Below are positions 40,067-51,481 of a stretch of DNA of 64,000 nt, in pieces. The notes below the pieces were generated by a model. That model saw nothing but the letters and a program-made list of their open reading frames with translations, was not told the origin of the DNA and did no database searches. The stretch comes from Pseudomonas reactans. Lineage in GTDB: Bacteria; Pseudomonadota; Gammaproteobacteria; Pseudomonadales; Pseudomonadaceae. The position numbers and the translations under genes are program-made. The first letter of the stretch is position 1. Every line of letters starts with the position of its first letter. The DNA lies in NCBI RefSeq assembly GCF_013385825.1, contig NZ_JACAPG010000018.1, forward strand, positions 310,001-374,000, given 5' to 3'.

Positions 40067-40687
40067 ATGAAGAAGTTCGCTCTCGCTACTGCTACCGCTC
40101 TGACCCTGGCCATGGGTGCTAACGTAGCCTTTGCTCAGACTTCCCAAGCCCCTATGACGCTGGCGGCCGGTGAAGTGACCAAGGCTAAAGAGTCCACCTC
40201 GGATACCTGGATCACCACCAAAGTGAAAGCTGACCTGCTGACCGAGAAAGGTATTCCTGGTTCGGACATCAAGGTAGAAACCAACAAAGGCGTGGTTTCC
40301 CTGTCCTCCGAAGTCGCTATTTCGGACTCGCAAAAAGCGACCGCTGTAGCCATCACCAAGAAAATCAAAGGTGTCACTGCTGTTTCTGCTGATGGCCTGC
40401 TGGCTGGCGGCGCTACCAAAGCTGACGGTATCGATAAAACCAAGGGCGCAGCTGCTAGCGCTAAAGAGTCGACTTCCGATACCTGGATCACCACCAAAGT
40501 CAAAGCTGATCTGGTAACCGAGAAAGGCATTCCTGGCACCGACATCAAAGTCGAAACCAACAAAGGTGTTGTTTCCCTGTCGTCGGCCACTGCCGTGACC
40601 GAAGCCCAGAAAACCACCGCGGTGAACATCACCAAGAAAATCAAAGGCGTTAAAGCTGTATCGGCCGACGGCCTGAAAGCAGAGTAA
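40067..40687 (+). CDS. Secreted protein with two BON domains
   Basis: A 206-residue periplasmic protein with a signal peptide (about 1-23, cut after AFA) and two BON domains (about residues 42-108 and 140-205) that are nearly identical. Both contain STSDTWITTKVKADL and IKVETNKGVVSLSS. BON domains, as in OsmY, bind phospholipid and often serve envelope stress or osmotic protection. It stands alone, with a sigma-54 promoter upstream and a terminator downstream. The two copies differ mainly at synonymous positions, so the duplication is old and both are under constraint. Confidence 0.9.
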   Translation: MKKFALATATALTLAMGANVAFAQTSQAPMTLAAGEVTKAKESTSDTWITTKVKADLLTEKGIPGSDIKVETNKGVVSLSSEVAISDSQKATAVAITKKIKGVTAVSADGLLAGGATKADGIDKTKGAAASAKESTSDTWITTKVKADLVTEKGIPGTDIKVETNKGVVSLSSATAVTEAQKTTAVNITKKIKGVKAVSADGLKAE

Positions 40688-40771
40688 CGCACCCGTTTCG
40701 TCTGAACTGAATGGCGGCGGCTTAGGGTGAGCTAGATATCCACCTGATGCACCTCTGGAGTTCATGCGACC

Positions 40772-40789
40772 GACCACACGGATGTGGTC
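40772..40789. repeat. Hairpin GACCACA-cgga-TGTGGTC
   Basis: A perfect 7-bp inverted repeat just before the terminator of the BON gene. It may protect the mRNA 3' end. Confidence 0.4.
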
Positions 40790-40792
40790 ATT

Positions 40793-40830
40793 ACAGGCCC
40801 CGGCACTTGTGTCGGGGCCTGTTCTATTTT
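40793..40830 (+). terminator. Terminator after the BON-domain gene
   Basis: ACAGGCCCCG and CGGGGCCTGT form a 10-bp perfect stem followed by TCTATTTT. Confidence 0.85.
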
Positions 40831-40842
40831 GGGCGGCAATAA

Positions 40843-40928
40843 TTGTAGGAGCCGGCTTGCCGGCGATTAGGCCCTTGGGTCCATCACTGGTTTCAAGGTC
40901 GCATCGCCGGCAAGCCAGCTCCTACAAG
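40843..40928. repeat. REPIN (paired REP sequences)
   Basis: Two inverted REP sequences, each with TTGTAGGAGC at the outer end and a GGCTTGCCGGCGAT core, face each other across about 36 bp. It lies between the convergent BON and DUF748 genes. Confidence 0.85.
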
Positions 40929-40933
40929 GGTTG

Positions 40934-43852
40934 TTATTCGGCGTCCAGATGCATCGGCGTCACTACCCGACCATCCTTCTCGGCCTGGCCCAAGTTGGCA
41001 TCAATGAAATACACCCGATCATCTTCCAACTGACCTTTGTCCACCAGGTAGTCCTTGATGGTGCTGGCGCGGTCCTGGCCGAGTTGGCGCAGCAGCACGT
41101 CGCTGCCACTCCAGAACTTGATCACGCCGTCACGAAGTTTGGCGCTACGATCATCGCTGCTCAGGTCCTTCCATTCGGCCGGCGGTTGCTGTTTCAGGCG
41201 AGTTCGGTAGATGCCTTCCAGCAACGGCGCTTTTTCCTTTTCGGGCACGACAAGCAGGGACGCCTGAGCTGGAACCTTGTCGCCACGACGTTGAAGAATC
41301 TTGTAGTAGTTGTACTGGTATTCACGTTCCAGTCGCTGAGCGGCAAGGAAAGGTCCATCGCTGCTGGCTGCCGCTGTGCCTTCGATCTCCAGGCGCAGGG
41401 TAGGGCGTTCTTTCAGTGCTTTGGCCAAGGTGTTCAGGGCGCCCTCAGCATCCTTGTTCAGTTCGCTGGAACCGGCGGCGAACGATACATTGCCGAGGTC
41501 TTCCGAGCCGCCGCCCGTCACCAGCCCACCGATAAACTTGAACGGCGCCGTCGCTGCACGCACCACCAGGTTTCGCAGGGTCTGCCAGACAATCGGCATC
41601 ACACTGAACTGCGGGTTATTCAGATCACCTGTCACCGGCAGTTCGATCGAGATTTTGCCGTCAGTGTCCTTGAGCAACGCAATTGCCAGGCGAATCGGCA
41701 AGTCCACGGCATCGGCGCTGTCAACTTTCTCGCCTAGTTGCAATTGCTCGACCACCACTTTGTTCTCGGCCTTTAGCTGGCCCTTGGTGATCACGTAGTG
41801 CAGATCGAGGTTCAGCCGTCCCTTGCGGATACGGAAACCGGCGAACTTGCCAGAGTAAGGCGTGAGTGTGGTGAGTTCTACGCGTTTGAAGCTGGTTGCA
41901 ATATCCAACGCCGCCATCGGGTCGAACGGGTTCACGCTGCCCTTGATGGTCACCGGCGCATAACGATCCACCTTACCCTTGATATCGACGCTGGCCGGTT
42001 TGGCCTGGCGACTGTCGATGGTGCCGATCTGCCCGTTGAGCTGTTGAATCGCCGTGGCGAAGTTGGGTGTGAGGCTGAAGTCGGCAAAGTTGGCCGAACC
42101 GTCATTGATCGCAATCTGGCCGATACGAATGCCCAAGGGTTTTTCCTTGCTGGCGGGCTTGGGTGTTTTGTCGGCGGGTTGCGGGATCAACAGGTCATCC
42201 ACGTTAGTGGTGCGGTCATCGTTGATCATGAAACGTGCGTACGGCTGCAGCAGGTTGACCTTGTCGATCGACAGGCTGTCACCGTGCTGATAGTTCACGC
42301 CTTCTAGCACCAGGCGCTGCCATTTGAGGAAGTCGCGGGTCTTGAGGGTGTCCAGGGTGTGCAACTGGTCGACCTGCGCTCTGCCTGTGACCTGGAGCTT
42401 CAAAGGATCAGTGCTTTTCAGGTTCACATCGAGATTGCTGCCGAGCATACCGCTACGCAGTTCCAGACGGATGAACGGGCTGATATAGGACTGGGCGACC
42501 CGCAGATCAATGTCCTGGGTATTCACTTTCAGCTTGGCGCTGACCGGGTTGAGGTTGACCTCGCCCGTTGCCTGGACCTTGCCTTGCTTGCCCAGGCCGG
42601 TGTCGACTTTCAGCGTGAAGGGGCTCTGGTTGAGGCTGTCGAAATTCTGCACATCGACATTCAGCGGGCCGACTTCCAGCGCGACCGCAGGCTTGGCCTG
42701 GCGATCAGCCAAGTGCACCTGATAGTTACGCAGTTGCACGTCCTTGAGCAGCACTTGCCAGGGTTTGCTTGGCGCCGTGGGTTCAGCCTTTGGCGAGTCG
42801 GCGGTGGCTGGTGCGGTGGCAGGTTCAGGTGCCTTGGCCGGTTTGCTCGGCTGGCTGGCGAATAGTTTTTGCCAGTCCAGTTGCCCGTCGGACTCAAGTG
42901 CCGCCCAGGTTTCCAGTTTGTTGCTGCGGATCTTGCCTACCACCACTTGCTGCTTGGCCAGATCCACCGTGGTCTCGCTGACATCCAGGCGTTCCAGGCG
43001 CACCAGTGGGCGACCATCCGGTGCCTTGATGGCAAATGGCGCAATGCTCGCGGCGGTGTTGGTCAGGTTCAGTTCAGTCTCTTTGGCCAGGCTGAACTTG
43101 TACTCGGTGCTGAAGTTGAGCACACCGTCTTCCAGCACCAATGGCAGGGCGTCGCGTACGTAGGGCCACCAGGCTTTCATCTTGCCATCGGTGACTTTCA
43201 ACGTGCCTTCGGAGGTGATCGGCACCAGGCTGAAATTACCTTTCCAGTCGATCTGCCCGCCAGCAGGCCCGGCCGCTACCAACGTCATGTCGGCGTTGTC
43301 TTCAGGCAGGGTACTGAGGTTTTTCAGCTCGAAGTCGAGCTTGTCGTAAAGGAATTCGATGGGTTCGCTGGGGCGCAAGTCTTCAAAATGCACATAGCCG
43401 CCGGCCAGCTTGATGCTGTCGATGCGCAGCGGAAACGGCTTGGCATTCGGATCGGTCGGGGTGGGCTCGCTGGGCGGCAGCTTGAACAACTGCGCGAGGT
43501 TCAACTGGCCGGACTTGTCGAACAACAGCTCGGTCTTGGGTTTGTCCAGCTGTACATCCGCAAGATGCAGGGCGCGTGTCCAGAGGCTGTCGATCTGCAG
43601 GTTGGCGTAGAGGCGCTCGAAACCCACCTGTTCCTTGCCGGGTTCACCGATTTTCAGCCCCCATGCCGTTACTTCCAGGCTGAACGGGTTGAGCTCGATC
43701 CGCTCGATCCGCGCCGGCACCGTGGCGTAATTGGCCAGTTGCTGGTTGGCAATGCGCAGCGCGACACCAGGGAGAATCAGGAAACCCAGCAAGCTGTACA
43801 GGGCAAGGGCAATCAACAAGGCGCCAGCGGCGCGAATCAATCCTTTGGGCAT
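40934..43852 (-). CDS. DUF748 (AsmA/TamB-like) envelope protein
   Basis: A 972-residue protein with one N-terminal membrane helix (about 7-29) and a long repetitive beta-rich periplasmic region typical of DUF748/AsmA-like proteins, which are thought to bridge the membranes or move phospholipid. A low-complexity Pro/Ala/Lys linker lies near 335-365. The final 150 residues contain a segment, VSFAAGSSELNKDAEGALNT then LRLEIEGTA, that resembles OmpA-like peptidoglycan-binding domains. Function in this organism is unknown. It stands alone on the minus strand. Confidence 0.85.
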   Translation of the reverse strand: MPKGLIRAAGALLIALALYSLLGFLILPGVALRIANQQLANYATVPARIERIELNPFSLEVTAWGLKIGEPGKEQVGFERLYANLQIDSLWTRALHLADVQLDKPKTELLFDKSGQLNLAQLFKLPPSEPTPTDPNAKPFPLRIDSIKLAGGYVHFEDLRPSEPIEFLYDKLDFELKNLSTLPEDNADMTLVAAGPAGGQIDWKGNFSLVPITSEGTLKVTDGKMKAWWPYVRDALPLVLEDGVLNFSTEYKFSLAKETELNLTNTAASIAPFAIKAPDGRPLVRLERLDVSETTVDLAKQQVVVGKIRSNKLETWAALESDGQLDWQKLFASQPSKPAKAPEPATAPATADSPKAEPTAPSKPWQVLLKDVQLRNYQVHLADRQAKPAVALEVGPLNVDVQNFDSLNQSPFTLKVDTGLGKQGKVQATGEVNLNPVSAKLKVNTQDIDLRVAQSYISPFIRLELRSGMLGSNLDVNLKSTDPLKLQVTGRAQVDQLHTLDTLKTRDFLKWQRLVLEGVNYQHGDSLSIDKVNLLQPYARFMINDDRTTNVDDLLIPQPADKTPKPASKEKPLGIRIGQIAINDGSANFADFSLTPNFATAIQQLNGQIGTIDSRQAKPASVDIKGKVDRYAPVTIKGSVNPFDPMAALDIATSFKRVELTTLTPYSGKFAGFRIRKGRLNLDLHYVITKGQLKAENKVVVEQLQLGEKVDSADAVDLPIRLAIALLKDTDGKISIELPVTGDLNNPQFSVMPIVWQTLRNLVVRAATAPFKFIGGLVTGGGSEDLGNVSFAAGSSELNKDAEGALNTLAKALKERPTLRLEIEGTAAASSDGPFLAAQRLEREYQYNYYKILQRRGDKVPAQASLLVVPEKEKAPLLEGIYRTRLKQQPPAEWKDLSSDDRSAKLRDGVIKFWSGSDVLLRQLGQDRASTIKDYLVDKGQLEDDRVYFIDANLGQAEKDGRVVTPMHLDAE

Positions 43853-43939
43853 GGGGCGGCGCCATCTATGTCAAACAGGAGTGCCTTGGAGTATGGCACG
43901 GGTTTTCGGTTCCGAAGAACGGGTCCTTTGGGAAACGTC

Positions 43940-44956
43940 TTACAGTTGCAGTATCAGGGTTTTCAGCGGGGGTTGTTGATCCTGTGAGGGAAAGTCCGCG
44001 CCTGGCGTCATGATTTTCCAGTCTCGTACGGGGCGTCCGGCCTTTTCCGCGCAACGCAGCACCTGTTCGCGCCAGTCCTCCATGCTGACTTTCGCCAGGT
44101 TGTTGCAGCAGATCAACACGCCATTGTCGGCGGTGGCCAGCAGTGCGGGCTTGAGCAGGCTCTGGTAATCGCGCAGCAGGTCGACGGTGCCGAAAGCACT
44201 CTTGGCCCAGGCTGGCGGGTCGAGCAGCACCAAGTCGTATTGACGTTGTTCCAGACGCGGGTAACTCGGCAGCTTTTGCCCGCGTCGTTGGGTGATCGGC
44301 AGGCCAGCCAATTGGCGAATGGCCGGGAAGTAGTCGGACTGGACGAATTCCATGGTCGGCAATTGCGGGTTCAGCAAACCGTTTTCGCGACCTACCGCCA
44401 GGTTGCCCTCGGCAAAGTCCAGGTTACACACCTCACGCGCACCACCGGCGGCTGCGCTCAGGCCGACGCCGCAGGTATACGCGAACAGATTCAGCACGCT
44501 TTTGCCGGCGCTGTGGGCCTTGACCCAGCCACGGGTGTTACGCAAATCCAGGAACAGCAGCGGGTCCTGCCCGGCATGGCGCCCGCGCACGCGGTAATTG
44601 AGGCCCCACTCGTGGCCGATCAGGTCTTCCAGCGCAGCAGGCTCGGCACGATAAACCGTGTCTTCACGGTCGATGCGCGAATTGCCCCGGGAACGGTCGT
44701 TGTACACCAGCAATAACTCCAGTCCCATGGACTGGTTGACCTGTTGATACAGGTCCAGCAACTCTGCGGTTTCCAGGGATTGGTGGAAGCTCTGCACCAG
44801 CAATTGCGGGCCGTAGCGGTCGATGGTCAGGCCGCCGGCGCCTTCCTGGCTGCCATGGAACAGGCGATAGCAGTCGGTGCCTTGGGCGTGCAGCTCATGG
44901 ATCAGGTCTTGGCGATGATCGAGGGCGGCGCGCAGCGCCTGATTCAGAGGAGACAT
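43940..44956 (-). CDS. RlmI-like SAM-dependent methyltransferase
   Basis: A 338-residue class I methyltransferase of the COG1092 (RlmI/RlmK) group. It has the SAM-binding motif LNLFAYTCGVGLSAAA and motif IV VLLDPPAWAKS, found in rRNA cytosine/guanine methyltransferases. It lacks an obvious N-terminal PUA domain, so it is shorter than E. coli RlmI and its target is not certain. It is 57 bp downstream of the oxygenase-like gene on the same strand. Confidence 0.85.
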   Translation of the reverse strand: MSPLNQALRAALDHRQDLIHELHAQGTDCYRLFHGSQEGAGGLTIDRYGPQLLVQSFHQSLETAELLDLYQQVNQSMGLELLLVYNDRSRGNSRIDREDTVYRAEPAALEDLIGHEWGLNYRVRGRHAGQDPLLFLDLRNTRGWVKAHSAGKSVLNLFAYTCGVGLSAAAGGAREVCNLDFAEGNLAVGRENGLLNPQLPTMEFVQSDYFPAIRQLAGLPITQRRGQKLPSYPRLEQRQYDLVLLDPPAWAKSAFGTVDLLRDYQSLLKPALLATADNGVLICCNNLAKVSMEDWREQVLRCAEKAGRPVRDWKIMTPGADFPSQDQQPPLKTLILQL

Positions 44957-45013
44957 GGAGCGCGCCTTGCTGGGGAAATGAGGGCGCGAAGTTTAACAGC
45001 TATGCGCTGTCGC

Positions 45014-45883
45014 CTACATCAACCCCATCCGCCGATGGGCGCGTTGCACCGAACCGTTGCGCATCGCCCAACGTAGCATCGGCGCACTGCGCTTGACCCC
45101 GGCACGGATCATCTGGCGTTGCAGCGGGCTCTGGTGCTGGTCGAGCATGGCGCTGGCCCAATCCGGCAGCAGGTCGATCCCGGCCTGCATCATCAGGCTG
45201 CCAAAGGGCTTGGCCAGCAGGCTGGGGGAGGGCGCGTCAAGCAGTAAGCGCAGTACTTCGCGGCTGCGATCGTCGCACAGTAATTGTGGGCGGATGCGTG
45301 CCAGATAATCCGAGATTTCCTGCCGAGAACGCGGAACATGCCGCGCGCCCAACTGTTCGGCGACCAAGGCAATTTCACTGTAGTAACGGTCCTGGTCTCG
45401 ACCGGATAGATTCGGGTTGCGATAGCGCAGGTGAGCGGCGAGGAAGTTACTGACCTCGGCCACATGCACCCAGGTCAGCAACTCCGGGTCGCTGGCCGCA
45501 TAAGGTCGCCCGTCCGGAGCATGGCCGACGACCTGCAGGTGAATGGTGCGGACTTTTTCGATCAGCCATTCGGCGTCTTTGCGCGAACCAAACGTCGTGC
45601 CCGAGATGAACTGCGAGGTGCGCCGCAACCGCCCGAGCATGTCCTGACGAAAATTTGAATGGTCCCACACGCCCGCCAGGGCCAATGGGTGCAAGGCTTG
45701 CAGCATCAAGGCGCTGATACCGCCGATAAGCATGCTGCTGAAGTCGCCATGGACTTGCCAGCTCACCGAATCGGGCCCGAACAGACCGGGGTCGCCCTTG
45801 GGGTTTTCCAGGTCCAATTGGCCCAGCGACAGGCCAGTCAGGCTCATCAACTGGTTTTCGATACGGCTGCGGATAAATTCCAT
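45014..45883 (-). CDS. MpaB-family (DUF2236) oxygenase-like protein
   Basis: A 289-residue helical protein of the DUF2236/MpaB family, related to latex-clearing oxygenase (Lcp) and mycophenolate-pathway MpaB; some members bind haem. Family segments are GPDSVSWQVHGDFSSMLIGG, LMLQALHPLALAGVWDHSNF and TWVHVAEVSNFLAAH; His residues in these are likely metal or haem ligands. The substrate is unknown. It starts 16 bp after acsA and is probably co-transcribed with it. Confidence 0.85.
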   Translation of the reverse strand: MEFIRSRIENQLMSLTGLSLGQLDLENPKGDPGLFGPDSVSWQVHGDFSSMLIGGISALMLQALHPLALAGVWDHSNFRQDMLGRLRRTSQFISGTTFGSRKDAEWLIEKVRTIHLQVVGHAPDGRPYAASDPELLTWVHVAEVSNFLAAHLRYRNPNLSGRDQDRYYSEIALVAEQLGARHVPRSRQEISDYLARIRPQLLCDDRSREVLRLLLDAPSPSLLAKPFGSLMMQAGIDLLPDWASAMLDQHQSPLQRQMIRAGVKRSAPMLRWAMRNGSVQRAHRRMGLM

Positions 45884-45899
45884 GGCGACTCAGAGGTTC

Positions 45900-47837
<1,938 letters not shown>

Positions 47838-47902
47838 GAGCGATCCTTATTCTTGTTTTGGCCACAAGTGATAAAGATGCACCCTGCAAGGGGAGGGTTC
47901 AA

Positions 47903-47928
47903 GGCCAACGTCCAAACGGACGTTGGCC
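47903..47928. repeat. Strong hairpin between pgi and acsA
   Basis: GGCCAACGTCC and GGACGTTGGCC form an 11-bp perfect stem with an AAAC loop. No T tract follows on either strand, so it may stabilise the pgi mRNA or pause transcription rather than terminate it. Confidence 0.6.
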
Positions 47929-47942
47929 CTGCCATACCTGGA

Positions 47943-49607
47943 TCAGCCGCGGTGACGACCGCGGAAGTAGTTGATCAGGCCCTGGGTCGACGCATCGTCG
48001 GCCAGGGTTTCCTCGGCGCCGGTCAGGCGGTTGTAGACGCCCTTGCCCAGCTCTTTACCCAGTTCCACACCCCATTGGTCGAAGGCGTTGATACCCCAGA
48101 TCACGCTCTGCACGAACACTTTGTGCTCATACATGGCAACCAGAGCGCCCAAGCGACGCGGGCTGATGCGCTCAACCACAATGGTGTTGCTCGGACGGTT
48201 GCCCGGGATCACCTTGTGCGGTGCCAGCTTCTGCACTTCGTCTTCCGGGATGCCCTTGTCGCGCAGCTCGGCTTCGGCTTCGGCGCGGGTCTTGCCGAGC
48301 ATCAGCGCCTGACTCTGGGACAGGCAGTTGGCGTACAGCCACTGATGGTGGTCGGACACCGGGTTGAAGCTGACGATCGGCACGATAAAGTCGGCCGGGA
48401 TCAGTTGGGTCCCCTGGTGCAGTAACTGGTGGTAAGCGTGCTGGCCGTTGCAACCTACGCCACCCCAGATCACTGGGCCGGTATCCGTGGCGACGGGTGT
48501 ACCGTCCTGGCGCACGCTCTTGCCATTGGATTCCATGTCCAACTGTTGCAAGTGTTTGGTGATGTTACGCAGGTAGTGGTCGTACGGCAGGATCGCATGG
48601 CTCTGCGCGCCCCAGAAGTTGCCGTACCACACGCCCAGCAGACCCAGCAGCACCGGCATGTTCTGTTCGAATGGGGCGTTCTGGAAATGCTGGTCCATGG
48701 TGTAGGCACCGGACAGCAGTTCCTTGAAGTTGGACATGCCGATCGCCAGGGCGATGGGCAAGCCGATGGCCGACCACAGTGAGTAACGACCGCCGACCCA
48801 GTCCCACATCGGGAAGATGTTTTCTTCGCGGATACCAAAGGCCACCGCCGCCGCGTTGTTGCTCGATACGGCGATGAAGTGGCGGTACAGCTCGGCTTCC
48901 GAGCCACCCTGGGCCAGGTACCAGGCGCGGGCGGCCTGGGCGTTTTTCAGGGTTTCCAGGGTGTTGAAGGATTTCGACGAGACGATGAACAAGGTGGTCT
49001 CAGCGCGCAGCTTCATGGTCAGCTCGTGGAACTCGCTGCCGTCGATGTTCGCCAGGTAGTGGCAACGCACGCCTTTGTGGGCGTAGGACAACAGCGCTTC
49101 GGAGACCAGCTCCGGGCCGAGGAACGAGCCACCAATACCGATGTTCACCACGTCGGTGATCGGCTTCTCGGTGTAGCCACGCCACAGGCCGTCGTGAATG
49201 CGGCCGACCAGGTCGGTGATCTGGTTCAGCACCTTGTGCACGTCCGGCATGATGTTCACGCCGTTCACCGACAGCTTGTCGCCCACCGGGCGACGCAGTG
49301 CGGTGTGCAGGGCCGGGCGGCCTTCGGAGGAGTTGACCGGCTCGCCGGCGTACAGCGAGTTGATCGCGTCTTTCAGGCCGACTTCTTTGGCCAGGCCTAC
49401 GAGCAGGTCACGGGTTTCGCTGGTGATCAGGTTTTTCGAGTAATCGAGGAAAAGTCCGCAGCTGCTCAGGGTGAACTGGGAAAAACGCTGAGGATCGGCA
49501 TTGAACGCTTCGCGCATGCTGAAATCCTGCATGGCTTGGCGATGTTGATTGAGCGCTTGCCAGGCGGGCAGAGCGGTAACGTCATGAGGAGTGCGGTAGT
49601 ACGCCAT
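47943..49607 (-). CDS. pgi: Glucose-6-phosphate isomerase
   Basis: A 554-residue glycolytic/gluconeogenic isomerase. Signature segments are present: VNIGIGGSFLGPELV, the Ser/Lys phosphate site in FIVSSKSFNTLET, and the active-site His/Lys region QWGVELGKELGKGVY near the end. Length is normal. It lies 225 bp downstream of panC on the same strand. Confidence 0.98.
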   Translation of the reverse strand: MAYYRTPHDVTALPAWQALNQHRQAMQDFSMREAFNADPQRFSQFTLSSCGLFLDYSKNLITSETRDLLVGLAKEVGLKDAINSLYAGEPVNSSEGRPALHTALRRPVGDKLSVNGVNIMPDVHKVLNQITDLVGRIHDGLWRGYTEKPITDVVNIGIGGSFLGPELVSEALLSYAHKGVRCHYLANIDGSEFHELTMKLRAETTLFIVSSKSFNTLETLKNAQAARAWYLAQGGSEAELYRHFIAVSSNNAAAVAFGIREENIFPMWDWVGGRYSLWSAIGLPIALAIGMSNFKELLSGAYTMDQHFQNAPFEQNMPVLLGLLGVWYGNFWGAQSHAILPYDHYLRNITKHLQQLDMESNGKSVRQDGTPVATDTGPVIWGGVGCNGQHAYHQLLHQGTQLIPADFIVPIVSFNPVSDHHQWLYANCLSQSQALMLGKTRAEAEAELRDKGIPEDEVQKLAPHKVIPGNRPSNTIVVERISPRRLGALVAMYEHKVFVQSVIWGINAFDQWGVELGKELGKGVYNRLTGAEETLADDASTQGLINYFRGRHRG

Positions 49608-49769
49608 CGCTGCGGGTTTCCTTTTATTACGGGGACTGCCTTTAGGACACTTCTAAGTCCGGAACGTCCAGTCTTTGATCAAGCATTGGGTTCCGGACAG
49701 CGCTAACCATAGCGCAGGGCGATTACATTAAACCTAGCGTGTCGATATGTCTTGGCTTTGTCTGCGCTA

Positions 49770-49805
49770 AGGCCGGTACTTTTTTATACCGGCCCTTTTT
49801 ATTGA
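49770..49805 (+). terminator. Hairpin with T tract between panC and pgi
   Basis: AAGGCCGGTA and TACCGGCC form a stem around TTTTTT and are followed by CTTTTTATT on the plus strand. The T tract points to plus-strand termination although both flanking genes are on the minus strand, so it may stop antisense transcription or act only as a hairpin for panC. Confidence 0.5.
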
Positions 49806-49832
49806 CGCAGCGAGGAAGGTGACTGAAAGGGG

Positions 49833-50684
49833 TCAGTCGAGGGTCAGGTGCAGGTTGTCGATGAGTCGGGTAGCGCCGAGATAGGCGGCTACCAGGATCA
49901 CGATATCCCGATCTTCGGCCGTGGCCGGGCGCAAATGCACGCCTTGGCGCACTTCGAGGTAGTCCAGGCGCAACCCGGCGGCTTCGATCTGCTGGACCTG
50001 TTCGGCGCGCAGCTTGCCGAAGTCGTGGTCACCGGCTTTGATCGCGGCGCCAATCTGGCTGAGGCTGCGGTACAGCACCGGCGCAATGGCGCGTTGCTCG
50101 TCGGTGAGGTAGCCGTTGCGCGACGACAGCGCGAGGCCGTCCTCGGCGCGCACGGTGGGCTCGCCGATGATCTGGATCGGCATGTTCAGGTCGTGGACCA
50201 TGGCGCGGATCACGGCCAGTTGCTGGTAATCCTTCTGGCCAAACACCGCCATGTCCGGCTGAACCATGTTGAACAGCTTGCTGACCACCGTCGCCACGCC
50301 TTCGAAATGCCCGGGACGGCTGGCGCCGCACAGGCCTTCAGACAATTGCGGCACGCTGACGCGCGTCTGGCCGGTCATGCCGCCGGGGTACATTTCCTCG
50401 ACGGTGGGCGCAAACAACAGGTTGCAACCTGCTTGCAGCAGCTTTTCCTGGTCGGCGGCCAGGGTGCGTGGATACTTGTCCAAGTCTTCGCCAGCACCAA
50501 ACTGCAGCGGGTTGACGAAGATGCTGGCGACCACGAAATCCGCCTGCTGGGCGGCCTTGGTCACCAACGTGGCATGGCCGCTGTGCAGGTTGCCCATGGT
50601 CGGCACAAAGCCAATGCGCTTGCCGGCATTGCGGGCGTGGGTAACGGCGGCTCGCAGTTCACGTACGGTTCTTACGGTGTTCAT
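49833..50684 (-). CDS. panC: Pantothenate synthetase
   Basis: A 283-residue ATP-dependent ligase that joins pantoate and beta-alanine. It has the HIGH-like motif VPTMGNLHSGHATLV, the GQKDYQQLAVIRAMV segment and the KMSKS-like ALSSRNGYL. Its start overlaps the panB stop by 4 bp. panD, which follows panC in P. aeruginosa, is not found here. Confidence 0.98.
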   Translation of the reverse strand: MNTVRTVRELRAAVTHARNAGKRIGFVPTMGNLHSGHATLVTKAAQQADFVVASIFVNPLQFGAGEDLDKYPRTLAADQEKLLQAGCNLLFAPTVEEMYPGGMTGQTRVSVPQLSEGLCGASRPGHFEGVATVVSKLFNMVQPDMAVFGQKDYQQLAVIRAMVHDLNMPIQIIGEPTVRAEDGLALSSRNGYLTDEQRAIAPVLYRSLSQIGAAIKAGDHDFGKLRAEQVQQIEAAGLRLDYLEVRQGVHLRPATAEDRDIVILVAAYLGATRLIDNLHLTLD

Positions 50685-51481
50685 GCAGAGAATCCGTGTT
50701 CAGCGCCAGGGAAGGTCACGCCTTTGACTTCGGCGACGTAGGCGCTCAATGCGGCGTGAATGCTGTCCTGGCCGGCCATGAAGTTCTTGACGAACTTCGG
50801 CACACGGCCGCTGATCGACAGGCCGAGCATGTCGTGCAGCACCAGCACCTGGCCATCGGTGGCCGAGCCTGCGCCAATCCCGATCACCGGCACTTTGACG
50901 GCCTGGGTGATTTCTGCCGCCAGTTCGCTCGGCACGCATTCGAGCAGGATCATTGCCGCGCCAGCCTGTTCCAGAGCGATGGCATCCGCGCGCATCTGCC
51001 GCGCCTGGGCCTCATTGCGGCCTTGTACCTTGTAGCCGCCGAGGATGTTCACCGACTGTGGCGTCAGGCCCATGTGTGCGCACACCGGCACGCCGCGTTC
51101 CGCCAGCAGGCGGATCGACTCGGCCAGCCACACTGCGCCTTCGACTTTGATCATGTGCGCCCCGGCTTGCATCAGCTTGCCGGCATTCTGGAAGGTCTGT
51201 TCGAGTGTCGCGTAACCCATGAACGGCAGGTCGGCGATGATGAAGGCGCCATCGTTACCGCGCTTGACGCTGGCGGTGTGGTACGCAAGTTCATCGGTGG
51301 TGACGGGTAGGGTGCTGTCATTCCCTTGAAGAACCATGCCCAGGGAGTCGCCCACCAGCAACACTTCAACCCCGGCCTGGCAACTGGCGTGGGCGAAGGT
51401 GGCGTCATAGCAGGTCAGCATGGCGATTTTTTCACCTTTGAGCTTGAGGCTCTGCAAGGTGGTCAGGGTAATGTCTGGCAT
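50681..51481 (-). CDS. panB: Ketopantoate hydroxymethyltransferase
   Basis: A 266-residue TIM-barrel enzyme, first step of pantothenate synthesis, using methylenetetrahydrofolate. Motifs include AMLTCYDATFAHAS, VGDSLGMVLQGND and IKVEGAVWLAESI. The ATG at 51481 (MPDITLTTLQ) is preferred over an in-frame upstream start because it matches the family length. It overlaps panC by 4 bp. Confidence 0.97.
   Translation of the reverse strand: MPDITLTTLQSLKLKGEKIAMLTCYDATFAHASCQAGVEVLLVGDSLGMVLQGNDSTLPVTTDELAYHTASVKRGNDGAFIIADLPFMGYATLEQTFQNAGKLMQAGAHMIKVEGAVWLAESIRLLAERGVPVCAHMGLTPQSVNILGGYKVQGRNEAQARQMRADAIALEQAGAAMILLECVPSELAAEITQAVKVPVIGIGAGSATDGQVLVLHDMLGLSISGRVPKFVKNFMAGQDSIHAALSAYVAEVKGVTFPGAEHGFSA

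Noticed and set aside
39822..40070. Plus-strand open frame of about 80 codons between pnp and the BON gene
   Set aside because: It begins in the pnp terminator and runs through the sigma-54 promoter and enhancer-like motifs; no ribosome-binding site is seen.
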